Shown piece after piece: positions 34,487 to 42,846 of a stretch of 49,856 nucleotides of DNA. The stretch is from a bacterium ADurb.Bin236 (lineage in GTDB: Bacteria > UBP15 > UBA6099). The position numbers and the translations under genes are program-made. Every line of letters begins with the position of its first letter. Position 1 is the first letter of the stretch. The notes beneath the pieces are model-generated. The model ran no database searches, had not been told where the DNA came from, and was given only the letters and a program-made list of their open reading frames with translations. The stretch spans positions 1 to 49,856 of the forward strand of contig MWCD01000027.1 in assembly GCA_002069885.1 (NCBI GenBank). Reading direction: 5' to 3'.

Positions 34487-35014
34487 ATGATTAAATACAG
34501 ATACAACAGGGTGGTTCACGCGCCCCGTGACTTCGTTTTCATAACTATGCGGGACCATCAGACGGAACTTAACGAGATGCTGCCCAACGTGTCCACGTGC
34601 TCCATCGTCGAAGACCGCCCTTGCGAGGGCGCCCGCAGAATCGTCGCCGAAGTCACCGGCAACGCAGAAATTCCTTTCTTCCTTAAACCCTTCATCAACA
34701 TCAGGCAGTTGGTCTGGCACAGCATACAGATATGGGACGACGATGAGTGGTCTTGCGATTACCGCATCGAAACCGCCTACTACAGAGAGCACGTCGAGGT
34801 GCGGGGCAAATGGTGGTTCAAAGAGCGCACCTTTGACAAAACCAACATTTACATCGACAGCATGATAGGCATCGACGCGAAAGGAATACCGGGAGTGCCC
34901 GTCCAGCTCGCAAGCGGAATTTCCACTTTCGCCGAACAGATTCTACACAAGATGACTCTGCCGAACCTCAACCGGATCTGCGCGATAGTCGAGGAGATGA
35001 ACGGATGCCATTGA
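34487..35014 (+). CDS. SRPBCC (START-like) family protein
   Basis: 175 residues from ATG 34487 with GGGATGG seven bases upstream. MIKYRYNRVVHAPRDFVFITMRDH followed by alternating strands and a long C-terminal helix (ASGISTFAEQILHKMTLPNLNRICAIVEEM) is the shape of the SRPBCC lipid/polyketide-binding fold (Bet v1-like). KWWFKERTFDKTNIYIDSM supplies the central strands. It should bind a hydrophobic ligand in a deep cavity; no ligand or enzyme function can be read. It is in the DUF2752-to-ExbD plus-strand run. Confidence 0.7.
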   Translation: MIKYRYNRVVHAPRDFVFITMRDHQTELNEMLPNVSTCSIVEDRPCEGARRIVAEVTGNAEIPFFLKPFINIRQLVWHSIQIWDDDEWSCDYRIETAYYREHVEVRGKWWFKERTFDKTNIYIDSMIGIDAKGIPGVPVQLASGISTFAEQILHKMTLPNLNRICAIVEEMNGCH

Positions 35015-35048
35015 GAAAACGCGCCACGCGCGCTTAAGGCGGAAATCT

Positions 35049-35288
35049 GTGAAACACGACCAGAAAAACGAGCCGGTTGTCATTTACAGGACATCCGACT
35101 ATTTCGACGCCAATATTATTAAGGGAGTGTTGGAAACAAACGGAATACAAAGTTTTCTTTCAGGAACGCCGATGTCGCATTGCTTGGACGTCGCAAGACA
35201 TTTTGGCGCGGTTGACATTAGAATAAATGTTCGGGAGCAGGACGCCGAAACGGCGTTAAAAATCATTAATGAGTCCCAAGCGCCTTAA
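35049..35288 (+). CDS. DUF2007 protein, first of a tandem pair
   Basis: 79 residues, starting at a GTG preceded by GGCGGA. EPVVIYRTSDYFDANIIKGVLETNGIQSF... VDIRINVREQDAETALKIINE is the small two-helix, beta-sheet DUF2007 (putative signal-transducing, PII-like) domain. These proteins are thought to fold like a ferredoxin/PII domain, but no function is proved. The next gene is a paralogue 29 bases downstream. Confidence 0.8.
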   Translation: MKHDQKNEPVVIYRTSDYFDANIIKGVLETNGIQSFLSGTPMSHCLDVARHFGAVDIRINVREQDAETALKIINESQAP

Positions 35289-35317
35289 ACCGTTCTTACA
35301 GAGAAGAAACGACGCTT

Positions 35318-35572
35318 ATGAATCAGGATACAAAAAAAATGGAACTGGTGACGATTTACCGCGCCGCGAGTTACAATGAAGCTGAGATTATCAGGGGGCT
35401 TCTGGAAGCCAACGGGATAAAAAGCGTCACTTCAGGAAACGCCGCGCCGTCAGTCCACATCTTCACTATCGACGGCATGGGCGATGTGGGCGTGATGGTG
35501 GCTGCTAAAGACGCGCAAGCCGCTTCGGAACTGATTGCTAGCTCGGAAAACGAATCGCCGGACCCGGAATGA
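35318..35572 (+). CDS. DUF2007 protein, second of a tandem pair
   Basis: 84 residues. ELVTIYRAASYNEAEIIRGLLEANGIKSV... VGVMVAAKDAQAASELIASSE repeats the plan of the preceding gene (IYR, E/N-II-(R/K)G-(L/V)LE-(A/T)NGI, D-A-x-x-A), showing a local duplication that has diverged. Its ribosome binding site is weak. The stop TGA overlaps the ATG (ATGA) of a possible longer start of the next gene, so the two are coupled. Confidence 0.8.
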   Translation: MNQDTKKMELVTIYRAASYNEAEIIRGLLEANGIKSVTSGNAAPSVHIFTIDGMGDVGVMVAAKDAQAASELIASSENESPDPE

Positions 35573-35607
35573 CTTCGACGAACGGCGATGCTGGAGGAAA
35601 CACTGTT

Positions 35608-36627
35608 TTGAAGAAAATCGCGACAGCGGCCATTGCCGCCGCAATATTTTTCGCCGCATCCGCCGCCCTCGCGGTGGATATTCTGGACGCCGAAATAACT
35701 ATCAGAGATGGCTACGCTATTATCATCGACGGCGCCACAGTCCAGCCCGACGTTCCCCCCGTCGAAAAAGGCGGCATGATATTCATCCCCATAAGGTTCG
35801 CCGCCGAGGCCCTCCGCGCGGACGTCACTTGGCACAAGGAAAACAAAATAATCGATCTACGATTCCCCGGCAACAGGCAAATGACCATGAAAATCGGCGA
35901 CACGACGGTGGACATGGGCGACACGGAAAAAATCCTTCCCGCCGCCCCCTTCATCTTCGAGTCACGCGCCATGATCCCCCTGCGGCCGGTAGCAGAACAG
36001 GGTTGGTTCAAAGTCAAGGAACAGCAGGACGCCTCCATCCTAGTGACCGACCCCGACATTTACGGCTATCAGGTTCCGCCGGAGGAAAGCGTCGTCCCCG
36101 GAGAAAAATCTCATTCCGGCTCTTTGGACGCTATTAGGGAAAAAGCGCGCAAAGACGAAACCACAAAAAAACTAAAAATCCCCGTTCTGACCGCATGGGC
36201 AGCGCTTCTGGCCCTATGGGCATGGCTGTTCGCTTTTCGCTTGTTCGGCAAGAAGGAATCTGCCAAAGACTTGGTGATAATCGGCCTTTGCCTCACCGCC
36301 GGGATGGTTTTCGTCCTTTATGGCGGCATACTTATGAGCACGTACTGGGCGGGAATAGTGATACTTGTAATGAGCGCCATCGGGCTTGTCTCGAACGAGA
36401 GTTATCAGGACAAACTTGTTACGATGGCGTCCACCGCCCAAGGCGCCGGGCTGATTTGCACGCTCTTCGGACTTGGCCTTCTCATCGGCCCAGCTATCGC
36501 TCAACGCGACATCGAAGCTATCGGCTTCGGCATCTACGTCAAGATTGAGCCGACCATCACAGGTCTCGCTCTCTCAATAATTCTGAATATGTTATTCGGC
36601 TATGAAGCAAGAAGAAAACGGATCTAA
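35608..36627 (+). CDS. Fusion: exported copper-amine-oxidase-N-like domain + ExbB/TolQ-like channel
   Basis: 339 residues from a TTG at 35608, chosen because GGAGG (35593-35597) is ten bases upstream and KKIATAAIAAAIFFAASAALA then forms a clean signal peptide; an ATG at 35569 would add 13 residues. Part 1 (~25-145) is a Cu_amine_oxidN1-type beta domain: FIPIRFAAEALRADVTWHKENKII and AAPFIFESRAMIPLRPVAEQGWFKV are its paired repeats. Part 2 has about five hydrophobic helices. The last two match the ExbB/TolQ pore: ASTAQGAGLICTLFGLG against the S/A-T-A-P-x-x-G-L-x-G-T pattern, and EPTITGLALSIILNMLFGYEA against the T-x-x-G-L-x-x-A/S-I pattern. The next gene is ExbD-like, confirming the reading. 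I infer a proton-driven motor with its own extracytoplasmic sensing or anchoring domain. Confidence 0.72.
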   Translation: MKKIATAAIAAAIFFAASAALAVDILDAEITIRDGYAIIIDGATVQPDVPPVEKGGMIFIPIRFAAEALRADVTWHKENKIIDLRFPGNRQMTMKIGDTTVDMGDTEKILPAAPFIFESRAMIPLRPVAEQGWFKVKEQQDASILVTDPDIYGYQVPPEESVVPGEKSHSGSLDAIREKARKDETTKKLKIPVLTAWAALLALWAWLFAFRLFGKKESAKDLVIIGLCLTAGMVFVLYGGILMSTYWAGIVILVMSAIGLVSNESYQDKLVTMASTAQGAGLICTLFGLGLLIGPAIAQRDIEAIGFGIYVKIEPTITGLALSIILNMLFGYEARRKRI

Positions 36628-37144
36628 TAAGCGGGTATCATTCCTGATGCCGTACATCGACTTCTGTTTCATGCTGATTATTATTTTCGCCGGCATGCTC
36701 TCCATCGCATACTTCGAGCCTCTCGGCCGCACCGACATTCAGACCCGCCAAGCGACTACCATCACGAACAGAGAAGGACAGTTCGACACCAAACCGCTCG
36801 GAGTCCAGTGGGAAAGCCTAGCGCCCGGAGACCTCGACGATAGCGAACAGATACGCCCCATGCGCGGCGGAGAAACAACTCCCCCGGCGACCACGGCGGC
36901 AGTCAGGCCTCTGCGCGACCTATCGAAACCCTCCGGCGCAGACCCCGAAGAACTCGAAAAACTCAAAGAACAACTGCGCCTCAAAGAAGAAGAACTAAAG
37001 AAAATGTCCGAAACACAACATGCCGCCGCCGATGGCAAAGAGCCGGACGGAACAACCGCCTCCCCCGCGCCGCCCTCCACTCCCGACGAACCCGGCTCCG
37101 GCAACCACCACTACATCGACCTGCGCAAAAAAAATAATCACTGA
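36602..37144 (+). CDS. ExbD/TolR-like single-helix protein with coiled coil, no usual periplasmic domain
   Basis: 180 residues; its start overlaps the ExbB-like gene by 26 bases. The N-terminus KRVSFLMPYIDFCFMLIIIFAGML has the ExbD/TolR helix layout I/V-x-x-x-P-L/Y-I-D-V/F-x-x-x-L-L-I-x-F; Asp20 is at the place of the proton-carrying Asp25 of E. coli ExbD. After the helix there is a Thr/Pro-rich linker, a short coiled coil (DPEELEKLKEQLRLKEEEL) and a disordered tail rich in Pro. The compact folded domain of true ExbD is absent. It should pair with the upstream channel; what it pulls on is unknown. Confidence 0.65.
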   Translation: MKQEENGSNKRVSFLMPYIDFCFMLIIIFAGMLSIAYFEPLGRTDIQTRQATTITNREGQFDTKPLGVQWESLAPGDLDDSEQIRPMRGGETTPPATTAAVRPLRDLSKPSGADPEELEKLKEQLRLKEEELKKMSETQHAAADGKEPDGTTASPAPPSTPDEPGSGNHHYIDLRKKNNH

Positions 37145-37181
37145 AACAATGTGCTGAATTATCGCAAATCCCAGTTGGAAT

Positions 37182-37583
37182 TTATCTCCAAACAAACGCT
37201 GATATGTTCGGTCCGCCTTCGAGAAGTTTCACTGCTTTATATAACTCGTATTGGCAAAGCTCCTCGCCCCGGTCGCAACGAGCCCCTTTTTCATAACCCT
37301 TGAAGTGTTTTTTCACGGCGGGCAACGCGCGCGCGTCCCCCAACTGGCCCAGCGCCCACACTGCCGAATTGCGCGCTCTATAATCGGCGGCATCATCTTC
37401 AAGCAGACCTATCAGCGCTTCCACCGCGTCTCCCTCGTATTTCAACATCGCTTCTTCGCAGACCTCTTTCACCTCGTATCCGATCCAACTCGCTGTCGCG
37501 AAAAACATGAACAGCAACATGAGAAAACCGATTCCCGCGACACAGAAACCAAGATTCTTCAGCCGTGCCTTCTGCCGTGTCAT
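37182..37583 (-). CDS. Small HEAT-repeat protein with one membrane helix
   Basis: 133 residues. Residues 11-35 are hydrophobic (LGFCVAGIGFLMLLFMFFATA); after it AVEALIGLLEDDAADYRARNSAVWALGQLGDARALPAVKKHF forms one or two HEAT repeats. The protein is probably anchored with its HEAT part acting as a protein-binding adaptor. Its ATG overlaps the XRE stop by four bases, so it is the last gene of the DUF2178-XRE operon. It converges with the ExbD-like gene after 37 bases. Confidence 0.75.
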   Translation of the reverse strand: MTRQKARLKNLGFCVAGIGFLMLLFMFFATASWIGYEVKEVCEEAMLKYEGDAVEALIGLLEDDAADYRARNSAVWALGQLGDARALPAVKKHFKGYEKGARCDRGEELCQYELYKAVKLLEGGPNISAFVWR

Positions 37584-37801
37584 CGCGCCTCCCCTCCCTC
37601 CTCATACCTAAAAACGTTCTCCACCGATTCGCCGAACACGCGGGCGATCCTGAACGCCAGCTCAAGAGACGGCGCGTACCTGTTCTTCTCGATAGCAATA
37701 ATCGTCTGGCGCGTGACGCCGACCCTGCGCGCTAGCTCCTCCTGCGTCATGTCCCGCGCCGCGCGCCACACTTTTATGCTGTTATTAATATTCTCCGCCA
37801 T
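37580..37801 (-). CDS. XRE-family HTH regulator
   Basis: 73 residues, almost entirely one Cro/C1-type helix-turn-helix: VWRAARDMTQEELARRVGVTRQTIIAIEKNRYAPSLELAFRIARVFG. This compact type is usually found next to small DUF2178-like membrane proteins, as here. It overlaps the DUF2178 gene by 17 bases and the HEAT gene by four. It probably represses its own operon through the repeats at 38187-38228. Confidence 0.93.
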   Translation of the reverse strand: MAENINNSIKVWRAARDMTQEELARRVGVTRQTIIAIEKNRYAPSLELAFRIARVFGESVENVFRYEEGGEAR

Positions 37802-38177
37802 GTTCCCTGTCGAAATATTTAAATGTTATCGAATATACCGCGCAGTTAAGGCACACGATATAACTGAAAACCGTTCCAAGCGCTTCGAGTCCGCCGTCCC
37901 CCGTGTTTCTTCCGATAAAAATGAAAGCCAGAGACAGTAGTCCCAAGAAAACCGACATGATGACGAACGTCGCGCGCGCCGCTCGGCCTCCGAGAGCCTC
38001 CACCCGCTCATCGGTATGAACCTCTCCGCTTCTGCGCCTTACCAGCGCCATGAACAGCGCCCCTATCACTATCCCCGCAAGCGCTAGATACATTTTTCCA
38101 GATGTCGCCCCCACAGCCACTATCGCGCACAAGAATGATGTAACTAGTATTTTTGCGCGCCTCAATTCAATCACCAC
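37785..38177 (-). CDS. DUF2178-type small membrane protein
   Basis: 130 residues with about four hydrophobic helices in two pairs and a conserved short loop (VHTDERVEALGGRAARATFVIM) typical of the DUF2178 group: charged D-E-R followed by A-A-R-A-T-F. Function unknown; such proteins are often co-transcribed with compact XRE regulators. The start is a GTG at 38177 (GTG at 38174 equally possible). It is the first gene of a three-gene operon. Confidence 0.75.
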   Translation of the reverse strand: MVIELRRAKILVTSFLCAIVAVGATSGKMYLALAGIVIGALFMALVRRRSGEVHTDERVEALGGRAARATFVIMSVFLGLLSLAFIFIGRNTGDGGLEALGTVFSYIVCLNCAVYSITFKYFDREHGGEY

Positions 38178-38186
38178 CCCACTAAA

Positions 38187-38228
38187 TGTAATGTCGTTAT
38201 AACATATTGTAATGTTTATCTTACATTA
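38187..38228. promoter_or_regulatory. Candidate operator of the DUF2178-XRE-HEAT operon
   Basis: TGTAATGT occurs at 38187-38194 and again at 38208-38215, exactly 21 bases apart (two helical turns), on one face of the DNA. The second copy is also half of an inverted repeat with ACATTA at 38223-38228. The cluster starts ten bases upstream of the first gene. This fits binding of two dimers of the XRE protein encoded in the operon. The repeats are seen; the binding is inferred. Confidence 0.5.
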
Positions 38229-38304
38229 GTAAAGAAAAGCACATAAAAAGCATCGCCAGATCAAAAGAAATGTTCTAGAAGAAAATCAGTGCTAAAACTC
38301 TTGT

Positions 38305-38817
38305 TTATTTCACTTCGATATAGATGTCGTCCACTGTCCCGCCGGGGCGAAGCCCGACGACGGTCGCCTGGCCGAGTCCGTCTTTGTGGCTGGCCGGGCA
38401 ATAAGGGTCGGTCACCAGACAGTACGGCGGGGAAGTGTCCCACACCGCGTTTATCTGAGGATTGCCTACGGCCGGAACGGTCATTTCAAATTCAAAGTAG
38501 TCGGATGTTAACTGAGAGGAGGCGAAGAACGCCGATGCGACCACAACCACTTCTTCGGGAAGTTTCATCGGCTCGATGACATACAGGAAGAGATGTCCTC
38601 GCCGCTCGGAGTAATCGCCGAGTTGAATCGTTCCCCGGACAATGCCGGTTCTCGACGGCTCGGTTTGGGGAAGTTCCGAAGCGGGGCGCACCGCTAGTTC
38701 GGGTTTGCGCGTTTCCGCCACCGGCTTGTCTTCCGGAATCTTATAAGGCTCCTTCGAGCACGAGCATCCGCCCGCGACAAACGCCAGTAGAAGAAGAGCG
38801 AGCGCTATTCTTTTCAT
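38305..38817 (-). CDS. Lipoprotein of unknown function
   Basis: 170 residues from ATG 38817 with GGAGG at optimal distance. The signal LALLLLAFVAGGC ends in a lipobox, followed by CSC. The body is mostly beta: an N-terminal Pro/Glu-rich linker, then GIVRGTIQLGDYSERRGHLFLYVIEP and PEEVVVVASAFFASSQLTSDYFEF, reminiscent of a carboxypeptidase-regulatory or transthyretin-like sandwich, ending in DDIYIEVK. Periplasmic or outer-membrane location is expected. It follows the operator region on the same strand but has its own gap. Confidence 0.72.
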   Translation of the reverse strand: MKRIALALLLLAFVAGGCSCSKEPYKIPEDKPVAETRKPELAVRPASELPQTEPSRTGIVRGTIQLGDYSERRGHLFLYVIEPMKLPEEVVVVASAFFASSQLTSDYFEFEMTVPAVGNPQINAVWDTSPPYCLVTDPYCPASHKDGLGQATVVGLRPGGTVDDIYIEVK

Positions 38818-38871
38818 AATAACCTCCAAAGGCCGGGAGACTCGCTGCTGATATTCTATCGCGAACAGGCC

Positions 38872-40575
38872 TCAACCGCCATCGCCGGATTCCTGACTAA
38901 CGGCGCGCCCCGCGCGCGGCTTGACGAACAAAGGGCTTAGCCTAAAAAACTTTTCCATCGCGTCAATCGCCGGGACGACGATTCCCGCGCCGCTCGACCT
39001 GAAAGTGTCCCGCGCCATGTCGAAGTCGTCCGAGTCTATGCCTCCGGCCAGCCCGAGCGCGACCAGATAAAAAACGGAGCCGCAGACACATGCCGCCGCA
39101 ACTGCCGCCACTGACACCGAATCAAAAGGCAGAGCGCGGAGCGCAACGGCGGCGGCGATCGCGGCGGCCGTCGGCCTCGCCACTGTCTTCCACGGCCATC
39201 TTATTCCTCCGAGCCTTTTTAAACAGTATAGCAGAGCCGCCAGCCCCATAAAAACCGTCGCGCTGAAAGCCCCCGCCGCCGTCAACACGGAGTCCGAATA
39301 AACCTCCGCCGCAGCGAGAGCCGCCACAACCGCCGCTGTCATCGCCAATGAAACCGCCGCGGGAGCCGCGGGCTTTTTTATCCCCACAAGCACGTTGACA
39401 GTCAGCATCGCTAGCATGCCCGCGCTCATCCCGGCAAAAAGCGTCAGCGTCAGCGGCCCCATGCGCCCGCGCGGAAATTCCTTCCCGCTGAAAAGCTCCA
39501 CTATCGTCCCCGCGCTAACGGCGTATATCGCCATCATCAGCATTATTATCGAGAGGGCATATTTGACGGCGAGGTCAAAATACCTCTGCATCAGTTCCGG
39601 GTTCTTCTTCGATTCCGCTTCGGATATCGCTGGGACTATCGCCATCACCATGCCGATCAGCAACATGGGGGCCATGGCGTAAGTGAACGCGGCGCAGAAG
39701 CGGCCGGCGTTAATGATTTTTTCTGGAGCCGCGCCGCCGAGCGCCGAGCTGTGCGCCGCGAACGACACCACCGCCGGGGGAAGGAACTGCACGCCGGACG
39801 CCGCTATGACCGCCAGCGCCGCCACCCACCCGAACGACAGCAAACGTTTCGATTCTCCCCAGCCAGCCCTCCACGTAAAAATCCGTTTCAGGCTCAATTC
39901 CGCTCGCCGGAACATCGCCAGCGACACAACGCACTGTGCCACCGACGCGAACGCCACTCCCCCCGCCCCGGCTAGTATCCCGGCGGCTTGGCTCCCCGGC
40001 CAGTATGTCTTTGCCGCGTATACCATCCCTATGGAAGACCCCAGCATCGCTATCGGGAACACAATGTTGCACGCCGCCAGAAGGTCCATCCTTTGAATCC
40101 CGCCCGCTGTGGCGAAAAACGACATGTACATCTGCTTTCCCGCCACCGATACTATCATCAGCCATGCGAGTCCAGAATAAACATTGGCGGCGGGTGAAGC
40201 GCCGTAAATTGCGACGAGCGCGGCGGCAGCAGCCCCGCAGAACAGCGCCCCCATCGCCACCAACAGCCTTGTTCCTTCCGCCATTATCAGCGCCGCGCCT
40301 TCAGAATCCCTGTGCCGCCTGTCGGATATGAACGTCATCATCGCTTGCGGAACGCCGAAGGATGTCGCCAGCGACAACAACCAGAATAGGTTCAGGAAAG
40401 GTCCGGTCAGGCTAAATCCCTCAGGCCCGAGCAGCCTCTGCATCGTGGCCGACCACGCGAATTGCATCACTCCCGACGCCGCGGACACAACGAAGAGCAA
40501 AGAACTGCCCGCCACGAACCTGCCGACTTTCTCGCGGTCGGTGTCCCCGCTCTTAAACGCGTTTGCGGACGCCAT
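38872..40575 (-). CDS. Polysaccharide flippase (Wzx/MATE-like)
   Basis: 567 residues from ATG 40575 (AGAGG upstream; an in-frame TTG at 40596 was rejected). About 12-14 hydrophobic helices. GRFVAGSSLLFVVSAASGVMQFAWSATMQRLLGPEGFS is the usual start of the MurJ/Wzx/MVF superfamily; LLSLATSFGVPQAMMTFIS follows as the second helix with conserved G-V-P-x-A. The protein probably flips undecaprenyl-linked or lipid-linked oligosaccharides across the inner membrane. The specific glycan is unknown. It follows the larger metallophosphoesterase gene on the same strand after 67 bases. Confidence 0.88.
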   Translation of the reverse strand: MASANAFKSGDTDREKVGRFVAGSSLLFVVSAASGVMQFAWSATMQRLLGPEGFSLTGPFLNLFWLLSLATSFGVPQAMMTFISDRRHRDSEGAALIMAEGTRLLVAMGALFCGAAAAALVAIYGASPAANVYSGLAWLMIVSVAGKQMYMSFFATAGGIQRMDLLAACNIVFPIAMLGSSIGMVYAAKTYWPGSQAAGILAGAGGVAFASVAQCVVSLAMFRRAELSLKRIFTWRAGWGESKRLLSFGWVAALAVIAASGVQFLPPAVVSFAAHSSALGGAAPEKIINAGRFCAAFTYAMAPMLLIGMVMAIVPAISEAESKKNPELMQRYFDLAVKYALSIIMLMMAIYAVSAGTIVELFSGKEFPRGRMGPLTLTLFAGMSAGMLAMLTVNVLVGIKKPAAPAAVSLAMTAAVVAALAAAEVYSDSVLTAAGAFSATVFMGLAALLYCLKRLGGIRWPWKTVARPTAAAIAAAVALRALPFDSVSVAAVAAACVCGSVFYLVALGLAGGIDSDDFDMARDTFRSSGAGIVVPAIDAMEKFFRLSPLFVKPRAGRAVSQESGDGG

Positions 40576-40642
40576 TCCGGGGCCTCTTTTGCTCAAGCGG
40601 ATTCCCGCCGACGCAAGCTATATCTCGTCTCTGTCAGGATTG

Positions 40643-42679
40643 TCATTCAGCGGTCAACACGGCGGACGCCGTTCCCTTCGCGGGGATGTCGAAATTTATT
40701 GTGACTAGAGTCTTGCCGTCTTTGTCAAAACTCGACACGACGGAGCAGCCATCGCATGAATATCCTTTCGCGGTCGGCATTTCGACCCGCGCTGCCGCGT
40801 TCGGCAACGCCATAGTTCCGGAATTTTTCGCCTTTATCGCCACCGCGCGCCCGTCTTCCGCGCGTTTTGTCGCCGATATGACCATTCCCGTTTTGAACGC
40901 CGTGAATCCGTCCTTCTTCGCGTTCATTTCCACAACGCGCCCGTCCGCCAAATCCAAAACCCGGTAGGAGCCTTCGAACGCCGCCCCAGTCTGAACGTAC
41001 GCCACAGGAGGCAGCTTGTCCACCACATCCATGTGCAAATGGCCATACAGCGCCAGCCTGACATCGCGTTGCGCGGCGATCTCTTTCACTTTCGAGTCCG
41101 TATTGTGCAAAGGCACGTGGAACATGATTATCCGCATCAAAGCGCCAGACGCCGCGGCTAGGTCCGCGTCCAGCCATTCAAGTTGCTCCGGCGAAAGGTC
41201 TTCCGCGTGCGGCTCGTCGCTCCCCCCAGACCTGTACACGAATGAGTTGTCGAACGCCGTGAAATGATACGCGCCATAGTCGAAACTGAAATCGGTCGTG
41301 TCGAAATACCTATTCCATACCAAGTAGTCCTCTTCTTTTTTATACGGGCTTAAGTCGTGATTGCCGGGAACGATAAAAACCGGCGCGTTGTAGGAATTCC
41401 AGAGGTCCAGCATTGCCGGATACTGGTCGGATTCAGGCCAGCGCTCGCTTGTGTATCCCGTCGTGTCCGTCAGGTCTCCCGTGATCACCACGAGGTCAGG
41501 GTTCACCAGATTTATCTCTTCCGCCAACTTCTTATATACGTCGAAAAGGCTTTCCGACTTGTAAACATGCACGTCCGTGAGATGAACCACTCGGATGGAA
41601 TTCTTAAATTCCGGCGACACCATAACCGAGCGGGGTTGAAAATCCTCTCCGCCGCTGAATTTGACTCTTAGTCCATACAGCAGGGAAGATGCGCCGCCGG
41701 GGACAATCGCCTTCAACGTCCAGCGCCCATTATCCGGATTGAACGAAGCTTCGGCGATTTCCAATGGATAGTTTGCAAACTCATTTTCGAGCGCCGCGCT
41801 CCACTCGCCCGCCTCCGCAGGCGCGATAACTTCTATCACAAACTCGTCCCCCGGCCTCGCGAGCGCCGGCCTTGCCCTGTTCGGCATCCGGATATCCTTC
41901 AACGGCCTCGCTCCGGTTCTCTCCTCGAACATCACTCGCCCGAGCGAAATCTCCTCTCTGGATTCAATTTTCAACGCCGTTTTTTCAAGCGGCTCAAACC
42001 CCGGCTTCTCGAACCTCAAAACGTACTCGCCCGGCGGCAGAGCGTTGAAAACGAACTCGCCGGACACCCCCGTTATCGCCCTAAGCTCAACAGAATCTCC
42101 CGTCGCCGAAATCTTCGCCCGCGTCACTGGCAATCCCTCGTTGTGAACACATTCCAGAGTTCCAGACACCGCTCCGTATGACGCCGCAGCGGCGCGCAAC
42201 GCGTCCACCGCCACCAGCGCCCCCTTGCTGCCCGGATTCGATTCGTTGAGAATCTCCAGACGCAATTTGTGCGCGCCCGGCTTCAATCCGTTCACCAGAA
42301 CTATCCTTTCAGGCGACGGCGTCATAATGTTTTTGTAAAGGTCGATTGTGGCGGCGGGCCGCCCGTCTACCGAAGCCAGCGCCCTCCCGCCCGTCTTTCC
42401 AATCACAAAATCACCCGCGACAGCCTCGCCTGTGAAATCAAATTCCATCGCCGCTCCGCGCTTTTCAGTCGCGACCGCCGCGCCTCCGGACAGCGTGTCC
42501 ATCCTCATCAGTTTCCAGTCCGCAACGTCATAAGCCACAACGCCGCCGGCCTCCGCCTCGAAAACCGCCTCTGAAAAAACAGCCTCTCCCGCTGCCGTCT
42601 GTTCCTGAGCCCGCAAAACCAAACTGTTGCATGTCAAACTCAGCGCTAGCGCCGCTGCCGCTAAACACATCTTTCTCAT
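40643..42679 (-). CDS. Exported calcineurin-like metallophosphoesterase with regulatory domain
   Basis: 678 residues from ATG 42679 with GAGGAG upstream. After a signal peptide (AAAALALSLTCNSLVLRA) comes a long N-terminal part including a carboxypeptidase-regulatory-like domain (VSGEFVFNALPPGEYVLRFEKPGFEPLEK). The phosphoesterase domain shows all metal-binding motifs in order: LTDVHVYK, VITGDLTD, VPGNHDLS, FHVPLHN and YGHLHMD. The end is a small beta domain. It probably cleaves a phosphoester in the periplasm; substrate not deducible. It diverges from the second phosphoesterase gene at 42921. Confidence 0.88.
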   Translation of the reverse strand: MRKMCLAAAALALSLTCNSLVLRAQEQTAAGEAVFSEAVFEAEAGGVVAYDVADWKLMRMDTLSGGAAVATEKRGAAMEFDFTGEAVAGDFVIGKTGGRALASVDGRPAATIDLYKNIMTPSPERIVLVNGLKPGAHKLRLEILNESNPGSKGALVAVDALRAAAASYGAVSGTLECVHNEGLPVTRAKISATGDSVELRAITGVSGEFVFNALPPGEYVLRFEKPGFEPLEKTALKIESREEISLGRVMFEERTGARPLKDIRMPNRARPALARPGDEFVIEVIAPAEAGEWSAALENEFANYPLEIAEASFNPDNGRWTLKAIVPGGASSLLYGLRVKFSGGEDFQPRSVMVSPEFKNSIRVVHLTDVHVYKSESLFDVYKKLAEEINLVNPDLVVITGDLTDTTGYTSERWPESDQYPAMLDLWNSYNAPVFIVPGNHDLSPYKKEEDYLVWNRYFDTTDFSFDYGAYHFTAFDNSFVYRSGGSDEPHAEDLSPEQLEWLDADLAAASGALMRIIMFHVPLHNTDSKVKEIAAQRDVRLALYGHLHMDVVDKLPPVAYVQTGAAFEGSYRVLDLADGRVVEMNAKKDGFTAFKTGMVISATKRAEDGRAVAIKAKNSGTMALPNAAARVEMPTAKGYSCDGCSVVSSFDKDGKTLVTINFDIPAKGTASAVLTAE

Positions 42680-42846
42680 CCGCGCATCTCCTCTGTCGCA
42701 ATAGCTTCGTCGGCCGCCCTCAGAGCGCGCCGCCATTCAAAGCCCAATTTATGTATTTTATCCAATACTCATTTTGAAATCCAATATATGTGAGCCGCGA
42801 GCGCGTTTCACTGTCAGAATCTTCCCCCTTGTCCCAAAACTTGCGG

